DNA from: Halomarina pelagica
GTDB lineage: Archaea; Halobacteriota; Halobacteria; Halobacteriales; Haloarculaceae
Direction: 5' to 3'
Length of the DNA: 64,000 nt
Assembly: GCF_024228315.1 (NCBI RefSeq)
Contig: NZ_CP100454.1
Location: 3,224,001-3,288,000, forward strand
Made by a program: the position numbers and the translations under genes. Position 1 is the first letter of the stretch; each line of letters opens with the position of its first letter. Positions 1 to 9,028 of this stretch are shown here, one piece after another. The notes under the pieces were generated by a model. The model was not told the DNA's origin. It did not search any database and saw only the letters and a list, made by a program, of their open reading frames with translations.

Positions 1-345
1 GAAGGCGTCCTCTGCCGGCGGTTCGGACCGTCCCTTCGTTCGAACTCCCCCGTCGTCGAGTTCCTCCTCGTCGTTGAGTTCCTCCTCGTCGTCGAGTTCC
101 CTCACCTCGTCGAGTTCGATTACGACGGGTTCCCGTCGCACCGTCGGTGCCAGTCGGGTTCCGCCTCGGTACATCGCCGCCACCTGTCGCATGGCGATCG
201 CCCCCTGGTGGTTCAGCCAGCGCTGCTCGCCGGCGAGCGTCTGCACGGCGTCGTAGACGGCGCGCTGTCCGGAGACCGCCGCGGTCGTCAGCGGTTGCGC
301 CGTCACGTCCGTCCGCCCCTCGGTCTGTGCGGAGTCTGAACTCAT
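1..345 (-). CDS. Unrecognised protein, N-terminal part (runs off left edge)
   Basis: The first 115 residues are visible, from an ATG at 343-345 on the minus strand; the C-terminus lies outside the window. No family is recognised. Residues about 25-62 look like a soluble helical segment ([14 protein letters not shown]), and no membrane span is seen. From about residue 82 the chain becomes strongly acidic, with three near copies of E-L-D/N-D-E-E encoded by an 18-base unit repeated at about 52-108. Slippage in such a unit could change its length between strains. Function is unknown. Confidence 0.6.
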   Translation of the reverse strand, partial: MSSDSAQTEGRTDVTAQPLTTAAVSGQRAVYDAVQTLAGEQRWLNHQGAIAMRQVAAMYRGGTRLAPTVRREPVVIELDEVRELDDEEELNDEEELDDGGVRTKGRSEPPAEDAF

Positions 346-572
346 AGTGTGCGTGACAGTGGCGGTCGCGCCACCACCTGCCATCCCCACGCGGGGGGAC
401 GGCAGAGCGGCGCAAAAGCGTTCCGTCGGTCGCTCTCCCGGACAGTCTCCGGGGGCATCGCTCGCCTGTCGCCGATTGTCGGTTGCCGGTCGTCGGTTGC
501 CGGTCGCCGCTCGGCGTTCGTACCCGTTCACGCGGCGACAGCCCGATACCCGCGTCGCCCGTACCGTTCGCT

Positions 573-1247
573 ATGTCCGTGCTCACGATGCGCTGGCGGG
601 ACACCCTCTTCGCCCACTGGCCCGTCGCGCCCGAGGTGGTGGCCGAGCGCCTGCCGGACGCGCTCTCGCTCGACACCTACGACGGACGGGCGTGGCTCGG
701 CGTGGTCGGGTTCCTGATGGAGGACGTCGGTCCGCGCGGGGTTCCGTTCGGCCTCACCTTCCCGGAACTCAACCTGCGAACGTACGTGACCCGCGGCGGC
801 GAGCCGGGGGTCTACTTCTTCAACCTCGACGCCGGCGACCGGCTGAGCGTCGCGATCGCACGTCGGTTCTTTCGGCTTCCGTACTACCGCGCCGAGATGC
901 GGTTCGAGCGTCGCGGCCGGGGGGTGACGCTCCGCAGCCGTCGGCTCCACCCCGGCGCGTACCCGCTCGGGTTCGAGGCCACCTACGGTCCGACGAGCGG
1001 GGGCGTGAGGGACCGCGAACGGGCCGACTTCCTCACCGAGCGCTACCGCTTCTACACGGAGAGCGACGACGGGCGGCTCTACGCCGGCGACGTCGAGCAC
1101 GACCCGTGGCCGCTCCGCCGCGGGCAGGCGACGTTCGAGCGCAACGACTGCTTCGCGGCGAACGACTTCGACCACCCGACGGGCGACCCCGTGCTGTACT
1201 ACTGCCCACGTCTCGACGTGCGCGCCGGTCGCCTCCGACGCGCGTGA
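573..1247 (+). CDS. DUF2071 (YqjF-like) family protein
   Basis: A 224-residue protein starting at the ATG at 573; the longer open frame upstream has low-complexity, non-protein-like content. The opening [11 protein letters not shown] and the later [11 protein letters not shown] match the DUF2071/YqjF family, soluble beta-rich proteins related to acetoacetate decarboxylase folds and of no settled function. The length is normal for the family. It stands alone, followed 74 bases later by the PH-domain pair. The family is likely; no substrate can be inferred. Confidence 0.8.
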   Translation: MSVLTMRWRDTLFAHWPVAPEVVAERLPDALSLDTYDGRAWLGVVGFLMEDVGPRGVPFGLTFPELNLRTYVTRGGEPGVYFFNLDAGDRLSVAIARRFFRLPYYRAEMRFERRGRGVTLRSRRLHPGAYPLGFEATYGPTSGGVRDRERADFLTERYRFYTESDDGRLYAGDVEHDPWPLRRGQATFERNDCFAANDFDHPTGDPVLYYCPRLDVRAGRLRRA

Positions 1248-1321
1248 TCCGTCCCCCGGCGAGCGCCCGGGGGTCGCCGGTTCCGCCCAGCTATTTAGCG
1301 CTCCCGGCCGACCTCCCGCCA

Positions 1322-1822
1322 ATGGAGGCTGCCGAACAGGACGTCTCGTCGCTGACCGGTCCCGACCGGTCGCTCGATCCCCGCGTGCGGTTCGTCTGGG
1401 TGGGACAGTCGCTCGTGAGCGCGGCCGTGCTCGCGGCGGTGGTCGGCGCGGCCGCCGTCCTCACCCGCGGACTCCTCTGGCCGGGCGTCGTCGCGTTTCT
1501 CCTCCTCGCGGCCGTCGGCGTCGCGCACGCCCTGCTCCGGTACCGCACGTGGCGCTACCGCGTCCGCGAGGACTCGCTCTACCTCGAACGCGGCGTCCTC
1601 ACGCGCGTGACGACGGTCGTCCCCTACGTCCGGGTCCAGCACATTGACACGAGCCGGGGACCGCTCGAGCGGTCGATCGGCCTCGCGACGCTCGTCGTCT
1701 ACACCGCCGGGTCGCGGGGTGCGGACGTCACCGTCCCGGGCCTCACCCCCGAGGACGCGGAGGACCTGCAGGCGCGCCTGAAGCGCCTCGCCATCGCGGC
1801 GGAGGGCGAGGAGGCCGTCTGA
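1322..1822 (+). CDS. Membrane protein with bacterial PH domain (YdbS-like)
   Basis: A 166-residue protein with two hydrophobic segments (about residues 27-47 and 52-72) followed by one bacterial-PH (DUF304/bPH2) domain at about 74-155, with the family signature [18 protein letters not shown]. This is the YdbS architecture. Its stop codon (1820-1822) is immediately followed by the ATG of the larger YdbT-like gene, so the two form an operon and probably a membrane complex. In bacteria such pairs are linked to envelope functions; the archaeal role is unknown. Confidence 0.85.
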   Translation: MEAAEQDVSSLTGPDRSLDPRVRFVWVGQSLVSAAVLAAVVGAAAVLTRGLLWPGVVAFLLLAAVGVAHALLRYRTWRYRVREDSLYLERGVLTRVTTVVPYVRVQHIDTSRGPLERSIGLATLVVYTAGSRGADVTVPGLTPEDAEDLQARLKRLAIAAEGEEAV

Positions 1823-3346
1823 ATGCGTCTCGACCCCCGGTCGGTGGTCTATCGCACGGCGAGAGCCACCGTGCGGTTCCTCTGGGCGATCGTCATCCTC
1901 GTCGTCAGCTCGCAGTTCGACGACGGTCGCGGCGGGCTGCTCGTCGGTGGCGTCGCCCTCCTGCTCGTCGCCGTCGCGCTCTACCAGGTGGCGTACTACC
2001 GGCGCTTCGAGTACGACCTCACCGAGGACACCTTCGACATCCGCTCGGGCGTCGTCTCGCGGCGCGACCGGGAGATCCCGCTCCGGCGCGTCCAGAACGT
2101 CGACGTCGGCCGGAACGTCCTCCAGCAGGTGCTCGGCATCGCCGAGGTCCGCCTCGAGACGGCCGGCGGGGACGAGACGGAGGCCGTCCTGCGCTGCGTC
2201 TCGGCCGCCGAGGCGACGCGGTTGCAGGACGAGATCAGCCGCCTGAAGCGGGGCGAGCGCGCGCGAGCCGGGGCGACCGCCGACCGCGACGCCGAGACGG
2301 TGTTCGCCATCACGATCCGCGAGCTGTTCCTCCTCGGCGTCGTCTCGCTCGACCTGCGGCTCGTCCCCGTCTTCTCGGTCGTCGCCGGCGTGCTCGTGCC
2401 GTCGCTCGCCGCCGACGCGTCACCGTTCGACCCCTTCGGACCGATCGCGGGATCGATGGCCGCCTCGCCGCTGGTCGCGATCTCGGTCAGCACGGTGGCG
2501 CTGTACGCGGTCGCGGCCGCCGCGAGCGGCCTCATCGCCGCGACGAACTACTACGGCTTCCGGCTGACCCGCGGCCCCGACGAACTGCGATACGAGCGCG
2601 GCCTCCTCCAGCGGTACACCGGGACGATCCCGCTCTCGAAGGTCCAGACGCTCACGATCGGGGAGAACGCCCTCGCCCGCCTCGGCGGGTACGCCTCGCT
2701 CGCCGTCGAGACGGCGGGCTACGCCCCCGGCGACGGCGACGGGTCGCAGTCGGCGATCCCCTTCGCCGACCGCGAGCGGGTGTGGTCGCTCGTGCGGAGC
2801 GTCGAGGACGTGGGCGAGGTGACGTTCGAGCGCCCGCCGAAGCGCGCCCGGACGCGCTACGCCGTGCGCTACCTCCTCCTCGTCCTCGGGCTCACGGCGG
2901 GGTTCTACGCGCTGACGCGTCTCGACGGCATCGACGGGCGGTGGTGGGCCACGCTCGCGCTCCTGCCGGTCGCGCTCGCGGCCGCGCACCTCAAGTGGCG
3001 GAGTCGAGGCTACGCCGTGGACGACGGTCACGTCGTCACCCGCAACGGCTTTCTCGTCCGGACGACGCGGATCGTCCCCTACCACCGCGTGCAGACGGTG
3101 CTCACCTCCCAGACGGTGTTCCAGCGGCGGCGCGACCTCGCCACGCTCGTCGTCGACACCGCCGGATCGCGGAGCCTCACGGGCGGCGGCGTGCGCGCGG
3201 TCGACGTCGACGCCGGCACCGCGGAACGACTACGCGACGACGTCGAGGCGCGACTGTACTGGTCGCTTGCGGCGCGACGCGAGCAGCGGCGACGCGAGCG
3301 GGAATCGGCCCTCTCGGACGAGGACTGGTCGCCGTCGCCGGCGTGA
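1823..3346 (+). CDS. Multi-PH-domain membrane protein (YdbT-like)
   Basis: A 507-residue membrane protein starting directly after the stop of the upstream YdbS-like gene. Three PH-like modules are visible by repeated signatures: IPLRRVQNVDVGRNVLQQ near residue 90, IPLSKVQTLTIGENALAR near 270 and VPYHRVQTVLTSQTVFQR near 420. Hydrophobic pairs lie before and between them. This is the typical YdbT layout. The C-terminal 25 residues are arginine-rich and probably cytoplasmic. The partner gene and zero-base spacing support joint translation and function at the membrane. Confidence 0.85.
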   Translation: MRLDPRSVVYRTARATVRFLWAIVILVVSSQFDDGRGGLLVGGVALLLVAVALYQVAYYRRFEYDLTEDTFDIRSGVVSRRDREIPLRRVQNVDVGRNVLQQVLGIAEVRLETAGGDETEAVLRCVSAAEATRLQDEISRLKRGERARAGATADRDAETVFAITIRELFLLGVVSLDLRLVPVFSVVAGVLVPSLAADASPFDPFGPIAGSMAASPLVAISVSTVALYAVAAAASGLIAATNYYGFRLTRGPDELRYERGLLQRYTGTIPLSKVQTLTIGENALARLGGYASLAVETAGYAPGDGDGSQSAIPFADRERVWSLVRSVEDVGEVTFERPPKRARTRYAVRYLLLVLGLTAGFYALTRLDGIDGRWWATLALLPVALAAAHLKWRSRGYAVDDGHVVTRNGFLVRTTRIVPYHRVQTVLTSQTVFQRRRDLATLVVDTAGSRSLTGGGVRAVDVDAGTAERLRDDVEARLYWSLAARREQRRRERESALSDEDWSPSPA

Positions 3347-3423
3347 GCGGGGGCCCCGACGGGCACCCTCCCACCACCGGCGTTGCGGAAACGCTCTTGA
3401 CGCGTCGGGACGGTGGTGGAGGC

Positions 3424-4032
3424 GTGGACGCCGACCAGAACGCCGATCGGCGCGCCGATCCGGAGCGACTCGGAACCGCGGCCGGCGTGCTCGCGCCGGT
3501 CGTCGCGCTCGGTGCCATCGCACTCGCCGCCCTCCGGTCCCCGACGTTCACCTGGGCCGGGAGCGCCCTCTCCGACCTCGGCGCGCCCGGGACCCGCACC
3601 GCGTGGCTGTTCAACGGCGGACTCGCGCTCGGCGGGGCGCTCGCGCTCCCCTTCGCGTGGCGACTGTGGCGGGCGGCGCGCAACCGCGCCGAACGGGCGG
3701 GCGCGGTCCTCCTCGCGCTCGACGCCGTCGCGCTCGCGCTCGTCGGCGTCTTCCCGATCGGTACCGCCCTCCACGCGCCGGCCGCGGTGTCGTTCTTCCT
3801 CCTGCTGTCGCTCGCGCTGTGGACCTACAGCGCGGGGAACCTCCTCGCGGGGGAGCGCCGACGCGGGGCCGCGACGGTCGCGCTCGGGGTCGTCACACTC
3901 GGGGCGTGGGTCGTCTGGGCGGCGGCGCTCCGCGACCTCGCGCCGGGACTCGCGCTCCCGGAGGCCGTCGGGGCGGTCGCGCTCGGCGCGTGGACGGCGA
4001 CGACCGCCGTTCGTCTGTGGAGGACCGCGTAG
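3424..4032 (+). CDS. DUF998-type integral membrane protein
   Basis: About 202 residues, mostly hydrophobic, with roughly six predicted membrane helices and the SALSDLGAPG segment typical of DUF998 proteins between helices one and two. No ATG exists in frame near the hydrophobic start; the GTG at 3424 is chosen because it follows a T-containing promoter-like stretch (GCTCTTGACG at about 3392) and leaves a short charged N-terminus. The function of the family is unknown. It appears monocistronic. Confidence 0.7.
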   Translation: MDADQNADRRADPERLGTAAGVLAPVVALGAIALAALRSPTFTWAGSALSDLGAPGTRTAWLFNGGLALGGALALPFAWRLWRAARNRAERAGAVLLALDAVALALVGVFPIGTALHAPAAVSFFLLLSLALWTYSAGNLLAGERRRGAATVALGVVTLGAWVVWAAALRDLAPGLALPEAVGAVALGAWTATTAVRLWRTA

Positions 4033-4095
4033 CGGGTGGGGAGGACGTGGAGGGCAGTGAGGGCGGGAAGATCGGGGCGGGCGAGGGGGAACGGC

Positions 4096-4179
4096 CTACC
4101 GATCGAGTTCGATCCGGGACGCCCCGAGGGCGAACAGCGCCCAGCCGGCGAGCGCGAGCGGCGCGTTCAGTAGTCTGAC
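4096..4179 (-). pseudogene. Possible C-terminal remnant of a membrane protein gene
   Basis: Read on the minus strand, the 28 codons between the stop of the potassium channel gene and a TAG at 4096-4098 encode a protein-like hydrophobic tail (LNAPLALAGWALFALG, then a charged end ASRIELDR). There is no start codon. The content is what remains when the 3' end of a membrane-protein gene is left after a deletion. It could also be chance, since G+C-rich DNA often reads as Ala/Leu-rich. Confidence 0.3.
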
Positions 4180-5865
4180 TCACCCCTCGACCCACTGCGT
4201 GAACTCCCTGACGTCGTCGTCCGTCCCGGCGACGATGAGGTCGTCGCCCGCGCGGATCGTGAAGTCCGGTCCGACGTCTGTGACGACGCTCCCGTTTCGC
4301 TCGACGGCGACGACCGTACAGCCGGTTCGGGCGCGGACGTCCGCCTCGCCGAGCGACCTGCCGGCGAGCGGTCCCGGTTCGGCGCGGATGATCTCGACCT
4401 GCTGGTCGAAGGTGATGACCTCCTCGTCGAGGATGGTCGAGGCGAGCATCCGCCCGCTGACGATGGCGAGCGAGAGGACGTAGTCGGCCCCGGCGCGGTA
4501 GAGCTTGCGGACGCTCTCGGGCGAGTCGGCGCGGGCGATGATCTCGATGTCCGGGGCGAGTTCGCGGACGACGAGCGTCGCGAAGATGGTCGTCGTGTCG
4601 TCGGGGAGCGCGAGGATGACCGTGCTCGCCCCCTCGATCCCCGCCTCCGTGAGCACCTCCGCCTTCGTCACGTCGCCGACCACCTCGACGCCCTCCTTGT
4701 CCACCTTGTCGACGGTGAGGCAGGAGATCCCCGCGGCTTCGAGGGCGTCCTCGACCGTCGAGCCGACCATTCCGTACCCCGCGACGATGACCCGGCCGCG
4801 CCGGAGGCGGCGCTGCTCTGAGAGCGTGAGGCGCTTCAGCCGCTCGAGCTGGCGCTCGTTTCCCGCCACGAGGAGGATGGTCTGCTCGTCGATGTACGAA
4901 TCCGGGGAGGGGGGACTGACGAACTCGCCGCGGAACCACGCGCCGATGACGTTCGCGCCGGTCCGCTCGCGGATGCCGCTCTCCGCGACGGTGACGCCCG
5001 CGATGTCGCTTCCCGACTGCACCGGTAGCTCCACGATGTCGAAGTCCTCGGCGATTTCGACCGCCCCGCCGAGGTCGCGGGAGAGTCCCGCCGTGACCTT
5101 CGTCGCGAGGCTCTCGCCGATCAGTCGGCGGGGCGAGAGCACCTGGTCGCTGCCGGCGAGACGCTGGTACTCCGCGAGGCCGGCGTCCTCGACGAACGTG
5201 ATGACGGGCACGTCGCAGACCTCCTTGGCCGTGAGCGCGATGCTCGCGTTCGTCTCGTCGTCCACGTCGACGACGAGCGCCCGCGCGTCGGGGAGGTTCA
5301 CCCCGTCCCTGCAGGTCTCGATGCGCTCTGGGTCGCCGTGGACGACCGTCGTCCCCGTCTCGTAGACGTCGGCGGCGCGCTCGCGGTCCGATTCGACGAC
5401 GACGTACGGAATGTCGCGCGTCTCGAGTTCGCGGACCAGCGCCTGCCCGCGGGCGGTGTAGCCGGCCACGACGACGTGGTCCGCGTAGCCGTTGATCCGG
5501 GTCGGCGCGCTCGTCGAGAGCCGCTCTTCGACCCACGGTGCGAGGAACACGGGGAGCGCGAGGAAGATGAGCGCGACCCCGGTGAACTGCATCAGGACGG
5601 CGAACAGCTGCATCTGCCACGTCGTCCACTGCTGGGCGTCCTCGCCGTAGCCGGTGGTGGTGAACGACTCAACGACGGCGAGCAGCGCCTTGGCGAACGT
5701 GATCTGTCGTCCCTCGAACGCCGCCATCCCCGCCTGGTACGCGAGGGTGTAGAGCACGATGATGCCGACGAGACCGTAGAGATAGCGGACGACGCGGCGA
5801 CGTTGTTTGCTCCCGCCCCGTCCGCCGAAGGCGGTCAGCAGTCGTCGTACCCGCCGGACGTTCAT
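4180..5865 (-). CDS. Potassium channel with two RCK (TrkA-N/TrkA-C) modules
   Basis: A 561-residue channel subunit starting at the ATG at 5865 (the longer open frame adds an unconvincing 47 residues). Residues about 28-48 and 86-110 are the two membrane helices, with the pore filter TTTGYGE at 69-75. Then come an RCK domain (nucleotide loop AGYTARG near 134-140) and its TrkA-C part, and a second RCK (VIVAGYGMVGS near 350) with a terminal TrkA-C. It should pass K+ and be gated by nucleotides or cations. Having both RCK modules on one chain is known in haloarchaea. It is divergent from the CDGSH gene at 5948. Confidence 0.9.
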   Translation of the reverse strand: MNVRRVRRLLTAFGGRGGSKQRRRVVRYLYGLVGIIVLYTLAYQAGMAAFEGRQITFAKALLAVVESFTTTGYGEDAQQWTTWQMQLFAVLMQFTGVALIFLALPVFLAPWVEERLSTSAPTRINGYADHVVVAGYTARGQALVRELETRDIPYVVVESDRERAADVYETGTTVVHGDPERIETCRDGVNLPDARALVVDVDDETNASIALTAKEVCDVPVITFVEDAGLAEYQRLAGSDQVLSPRRLIGESLATKVTAGLSRDLGGAVEIAEDFDIVELPVQSGSDIAGVTVAESGIRERTGANVIGAWFRGEFVSPPSPDSYIDEQTILLVAGNERQLERLKRLTLSEQRRLRRGRVIVAGYGMVGSTVEDALEAAGISCLTVDKVDKEGVEVVGDVTKAEVLTEAGIEGASTVILALPDDTTTIFATLVVRELAPDIEIIARADSPESVRKLYRAGADYVLSLAIVSGRMLASTILDEEVITFDQQVEIIRAEPGPLAGRSLGEADVRARTGCTVVAVERNGSVVTDVGPDFTIRAGDDLIVAGTDDDVREFTQWVEG

Positions 5866-5947
5866 GGCTACTCCCTCCCCGTCGGAACGGTTAACCGTTG
5901 GGTTAGCGCGGGAAACCGTTAACCCGCGCCGCGATCGACTCGCGTCC

Positions 5948-6178
5948 ATGGCCCGCGACGTGACCCACACCGCCGACGGTCCGCGCATCGTCACGCCGGA
6001 GGACATCGACGCCGAGAAGGGCGACGTCGCCGTCTGCCAGTGCGGGCTCTCCCGGGAGTACCCCTTCTGCGACGGCTCGCACCGCGCGACCCGCGACGAG
6101 GAGGAGGGCGTCGTCTACCGCTACGAGGGCGACGACCCGGAGGGCGAGCGACGGGTCGTCCGCGAGCGCGAGGGGTAG
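5948..6178 (+). CDS. CDGSH-type iron-sulfur protein
   Basis: A 76-residue protein with one complete CDGSH motif, CQCGLSREYPFCDGSH, giving the three Cys and one His that hold a [2Fe-2S] cluster. Small archaeal CDGSH proteins are thought to act in electron transfer or iron/redox sensing. The ATG at 5948 gives the usual short N-terminus. The gene lies between the divergent potassium channel and the M24 peptidase, and shares no obvious operon with either. Confidence 0.9.
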   Translation: MARDVTHTADGPRIVTPEDIDAEKGDVAVCQCGLSREYPFCDGSHRATRDEEEGVVYRYEGDDPEGERRVVREREG

Positions 6179-6263
6179 CGCGGGGGCGTCAGCGCGGGAC
6201 CGTCCGTCCCAGGGGGGACGCCCGCCTCGGTAGCGTTTTGGCCGCCGAGCGTGATCACCCCCT

Positions 6264-7436
6264 ATGCGACCGGACCTCTCGAAGCTCGACGCCTTCCTCG
6301 ACGAAGCGGGCGCTGACGGCTACCTCGTCTACGCCGACGCGGACGAGTCCGACCAGCGGTACCTCTCGGGCTTCGCCGCGCCCGACCCGTACGTGACCCT
6401 CTACGACGGCGACCTGCACCTGCTCGTCTCCAGCCTGGAGTACGGCCGGGCGACGCGCGAAGCGCCCGCGGACGACGTCGCCCGGATCGCCGACTTCGGG
6501 TACGACGCGAAGCGCGAGGAGTACGGCCCACACGGGGCGAGAGACCGCGTCCTCGCGGAGTTCCTCGCCGAGCGCGGCGTCTCGTCGGTCGCCGCGCCCG
6601 CCCGCTTCCCGCTCGCCACCGCCGACGGCCTGCGCGACCTCGGCGTCGAGGTGACCGCCGAGACCGACGGCGTCGTCACCGAGATCCGCGCCACGAAGAC
6701 CGACGAGGAGATCGAGTACGTCCGCGGCGCACAGCGCGCCAACGAGGTCGCGCTCGCCCGCGCGGAGGAACTCGTCCGCGAGGCCGAGATCGACGACGAG
6801 ACCCTCGTCTACGACGGCGAGGCGCTCACCAGCGAGCGCGTCAGGCGCGAGATGGAGATCGAACTCCTCCGGCGGGGCTACGCGCTCGAGGAGGCCATCG
6901 TCGCCTGCGGCGCGGCGGCGGCCGACCCCCACGACCGCGGCAGCGGCCCCCTCCGGCCGGACGAACCCATCATCGTCGACGTCTTCCCGCGCGACAAGGA
7001 GACGAAGTACTACGCCGACATGACCCGGACGTTCGTGAGGGGCGAGCCGACCGAGACGGTCCGCGAGTGGTACGACCTCACCGGGCGGGCGGTGGCGGCC
7101 GCCCTCGACGCCGTCGAGCCCGGCGCGACCGGCCGGGACGTCCACGACGCCGTCTGCGACGTGTACGAGGCGGCGGGCGAGCCGACCCTCCGGAGCGACC
7201 CCACGACGGAGACGGGGTTCATCCACTCGACGGGCCACGGCGTCGGCCTCGACGTGCACGAACTGCCGCGGCTCGCCGACGTGGACGAGGAACTCGAACC
7301 CGGACACGTCATCACGATCGAGCCGGGGCTGTACGACCCCGACGTCGGCGGCGTCCGCATCGAGGACCTCGTCCGCGTCACCGAGGACGGCTACGAGAAC
7401 CTGACGAGCTATCCGAAGGAACTGGTCGTGGAGTAA
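6264..7436 (+). CDS. M24 family metallopeptidase (Xaa-Pro aminopeptidase type)
   Basis: A 390-residue protein with a creatinase-like N-terminal half and the pita-bread catalytic half from about residue 150. Metal ligands are visible at the expected places: D239 (VDVF), D252 (ADMTRTF), H325 (STGHGVGLD), E353 (IEPGLYD) and E367 (VRIEDLV). It should remove N-terminal residues preceding proline or act on related dipeptides in the cytoplasm. The promoter-like T run GCGTTTTGG sits about 28 bases before the ATG, which fits a leaderless transcript. Confidence 0.92.
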   Translation: MRPDLSKLDAFLDEAGADGYLVYADADESDQRYLSGFAAPDPYVTLYDGDLHLLVSSLEYGRATREAPADDVARIADFGYDAKREEYGPHGARDRVLAEFLAERGVSSVAAPARFPLATADGLRDLGVEVTAETDGVVTEIRATKTDEEIEYVRGAQRANEVALARAEELVREAEIDDETLVYDGEALTSERVRREMEIELLRRGYALEEAIVACGAAAADPHDRGSGPLRPDEPIIVDVFPRDKETKYYADMTRTFVRGEPTETVREWYDLTGRAVAAALDAVEPGATGRDVHDAVCDVYEAAGEPTLRSDPTTETGFIHSTGHGVGLDVHELPRLADVDEELEPGHVITIEPGLYDPDVGGVRIEDLVRVTEDGYENLTSYPKELVVE

Positions 7437-7468
7437 GAACTTTCTCCCGACGGGTCGGACGCCCGACA

Positions 7469-8254
7469 ATGGACCGCTCCGCCTTCCGCTTTCCCCTCGC
7501 GCTCGGCGCGTACGCCGCGGGCGTTGCACTCACCGTTCTCTCGACCCTCGTGGGGTGGAACCCGTTCTCGGCATCGGTGATCGCCGCCGCGGTGCTCATC
7601 GGCGCGTTCGCCTGGGCGCTCGCCGCCTCGCGTCGCGTCGACGCCACGCGGTTGGTCGCCTCTCGCGCGATCCTGTTCGTCGAAGCCGTTCCGCTCGTCG
7701 TCCTCCTCGGCGTCACCGTCGGCGATCCGGGCGGTGACTGGCCGTACCCGGCGGTTCACGGGCCGTTCGTCTGGACCGCCGCCGCCCTCGCCGTCCACTG
7801 GACCGGCTACAGGGAGTTCGCGGCGACTCTGCGCGCCACCGAACCGGTCGTCGCCGAGTGGACGGCGCGCGCCGGCGACGCCTATCGCCGGCGACGGCGC
7901 GTCGTCGGCGTGGGGACGGGGGTCCCGCTGTTCGTCGGCGGCCTCGCGTTCTCGATGCGGTACCCAGATGCGTTCGTCCCCCTCCTGAGCGTCGCCGTCG
8001 TCCTCCTCGCGCAGGGCGTTCGCGCGGGGCGGCCCTATCACTACGTCGTCTTCGAACGCGGTATCCTCCGCGGCGAGGTCGGCTCGTCTATCCCGTCGTT
8101 CGTCCCGGCGGGACGAATCGAGCGCGTGTCCCTGGACGACGACGCGCTCGTCATCCGGCGGCGGCTTCCGTGGCCGTTCCCGTTCAACTCCCGGCGCGAC
8201 GCGATCCCCGACGCCGAGTCGGTCGCCGAGCGGGTTCGCCGCGCGCTGCACTGA
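7469..8254 (+). CDS. Unrecognised integral membrane protein
   Basis: A 261-residue protein. It has about six hydrophobic segments: two near residues 8-55, two near 70-110 and two near 148-190. A soluble C-terminal tail of about 65 residues (PAGRIERVSLDDDALVIRRR) resembles the PH-like tails of membrane-anchored DUF304 proteins, but this is not certain. It begins 33 bases after the M24 peptidase stop and may share its transcript. No specific function is proposed. Confidence 0.7.
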   Translation: MDRSAFRFPLALGAYAAGVALTVLSTLVGWNPFSASVIAAAVLIGAFAWALAASRRVDATRLVASRAILFVEAVPLVVLLGVTVGDPGGDWPYPAVHGPFVWTAAALAVHWTGYREFAATLRATEPVVAEWTARAGDAYRRRRRVVGVGTGVPLFVGGLAFSMRYPDAFVPLLSVAVVLLAQGVRAGRPYHYVVFERGILRGEVGSSIPSFVPAGRIERVSLDDDALVIRRRLPWPFPFNSRRDAIPDAESVAERVRRALH

Positions 8255-8302
8255 CCGCCAGTACTCGGACAGGCTTTTGCACCGCGCCGGACACCTCAGG
8301 GC

Positions 8303-9028
8303 ATGAACGTACTCGTCGTCGGCGCGGGCGAGATGGGGACGTGGTTCGGCTCCTGTCTGGACGCCGACCTCGCCTACGCCGACACCGACCCCGCGGCCGC
8401 GGAGCGCGCCGCCGAGACGACCGGCGGTCGGGCCGTCGCGCTCGACGCCGAGGAGCGCTTCGACGCCGTCTGCCTGGCCGTCCCGATGTCAGCGATCGCC
8501 GAGGCCGTCGCCGTGCACGCCGGGCGCGCGGAGCGCGCCGTCGTCGACCTGGCCGGGGTGATGCGCCCCGCGGTCGCGGCGATGCGGGAGCACGCCCCCG
8601 ACCGCGAGCGGCTGAGCCTCCACCCGCTGTTCGCCGCCAGCGCCGCGCCGGGGCGCGTCGCCGTCGTCGCAGACGAACCGGGCGAGGCGACCGATCGGAT
8701 TCGCGCCGACCTCGCCGCGGCGGGCAACGACCTCTTCGAGACGACGCCGGAGGAGCACGACCGCGCCATGCGGACGGTGCAGGCGCAGGCCCACGCCGCC
8801 GTCCTCGCCTACGGGCTGGCGCGCGAGGGGATCGACGAGCGGTTCCACACGCCCGTCTCGCGGCGGCTCGCGGACCTCGTCGAGCGGGTGACCGACGGCA
8901 CGCCCCGCGTCTACTCCGAGATCCAGGCCACCTTCGGCGGGGCCGACGCGGTCGCCGAGGCCGCAGAGCGCGTCGCGGGCGCGGACGACGACGCGTTCGA
9001 GGCGCTCTACCGGGAGGCCAGCCGGTGA
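8303..9028 (+). CDS. tyrA: Prephenate dehydrogenase
   Basis: A 241-residue NAD(P)-binding protein with the Rossmann loop VVGAGEMGTWFG at residues 5-16, followed by the TyrA-type segment around LSLHPLFAASAAP. It converts prephenate to 4-hydroxyphenylpyruvate in tyrosine synthesis. The length matches the short haloarchaeal enzymes, which lack a regulatory domain. A T-run promoter (GGCTTTTGC) lies about 28 bases upstream. The stop TGA overlaps the GTG start of the next gene (GTGA at 9025-9028), so the two are translationally coupled. aroQ and aroK of the same pathway lie 20 kb away. Confidence 0.85.
   Translation: MNVLVVGAGEMGTWFGSCLDADLAYADTDPAAAERAAETTGGRAVALDAEERFDAVCLAVPMSAIAEAVAVHAGRAERAVVDLAGVMRPAVAAMREHAPDRERLSLHPLFAASAAPGRVAVVADEPGEATDRIRADLAAAGNDLFETTPEEHDRAMRTVQAQAHAAVLAYGLAREGIDERFHTPVSRRLADLVERVTDGTPRVYSEIQATFGGADAVAEAAERVAGADDDAFEALYREASR

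Noticed and set aside
462-510. Short direct repeats TCGGTTGCCGGTCG before the DUF2071 gene
   Set aside because: Two adjacent copies in G+C-rich spacer fit slippage; no regulatory pattern or wider distribution in the window was seen.
2782-4032. A 416-residue reading of the DUF998 frame
   Set aside because: The first 214 codons overlap the YdbT-like gene and are Arg/Ala-rich shadow sequence. Membrane-protein content begins only near 3424.
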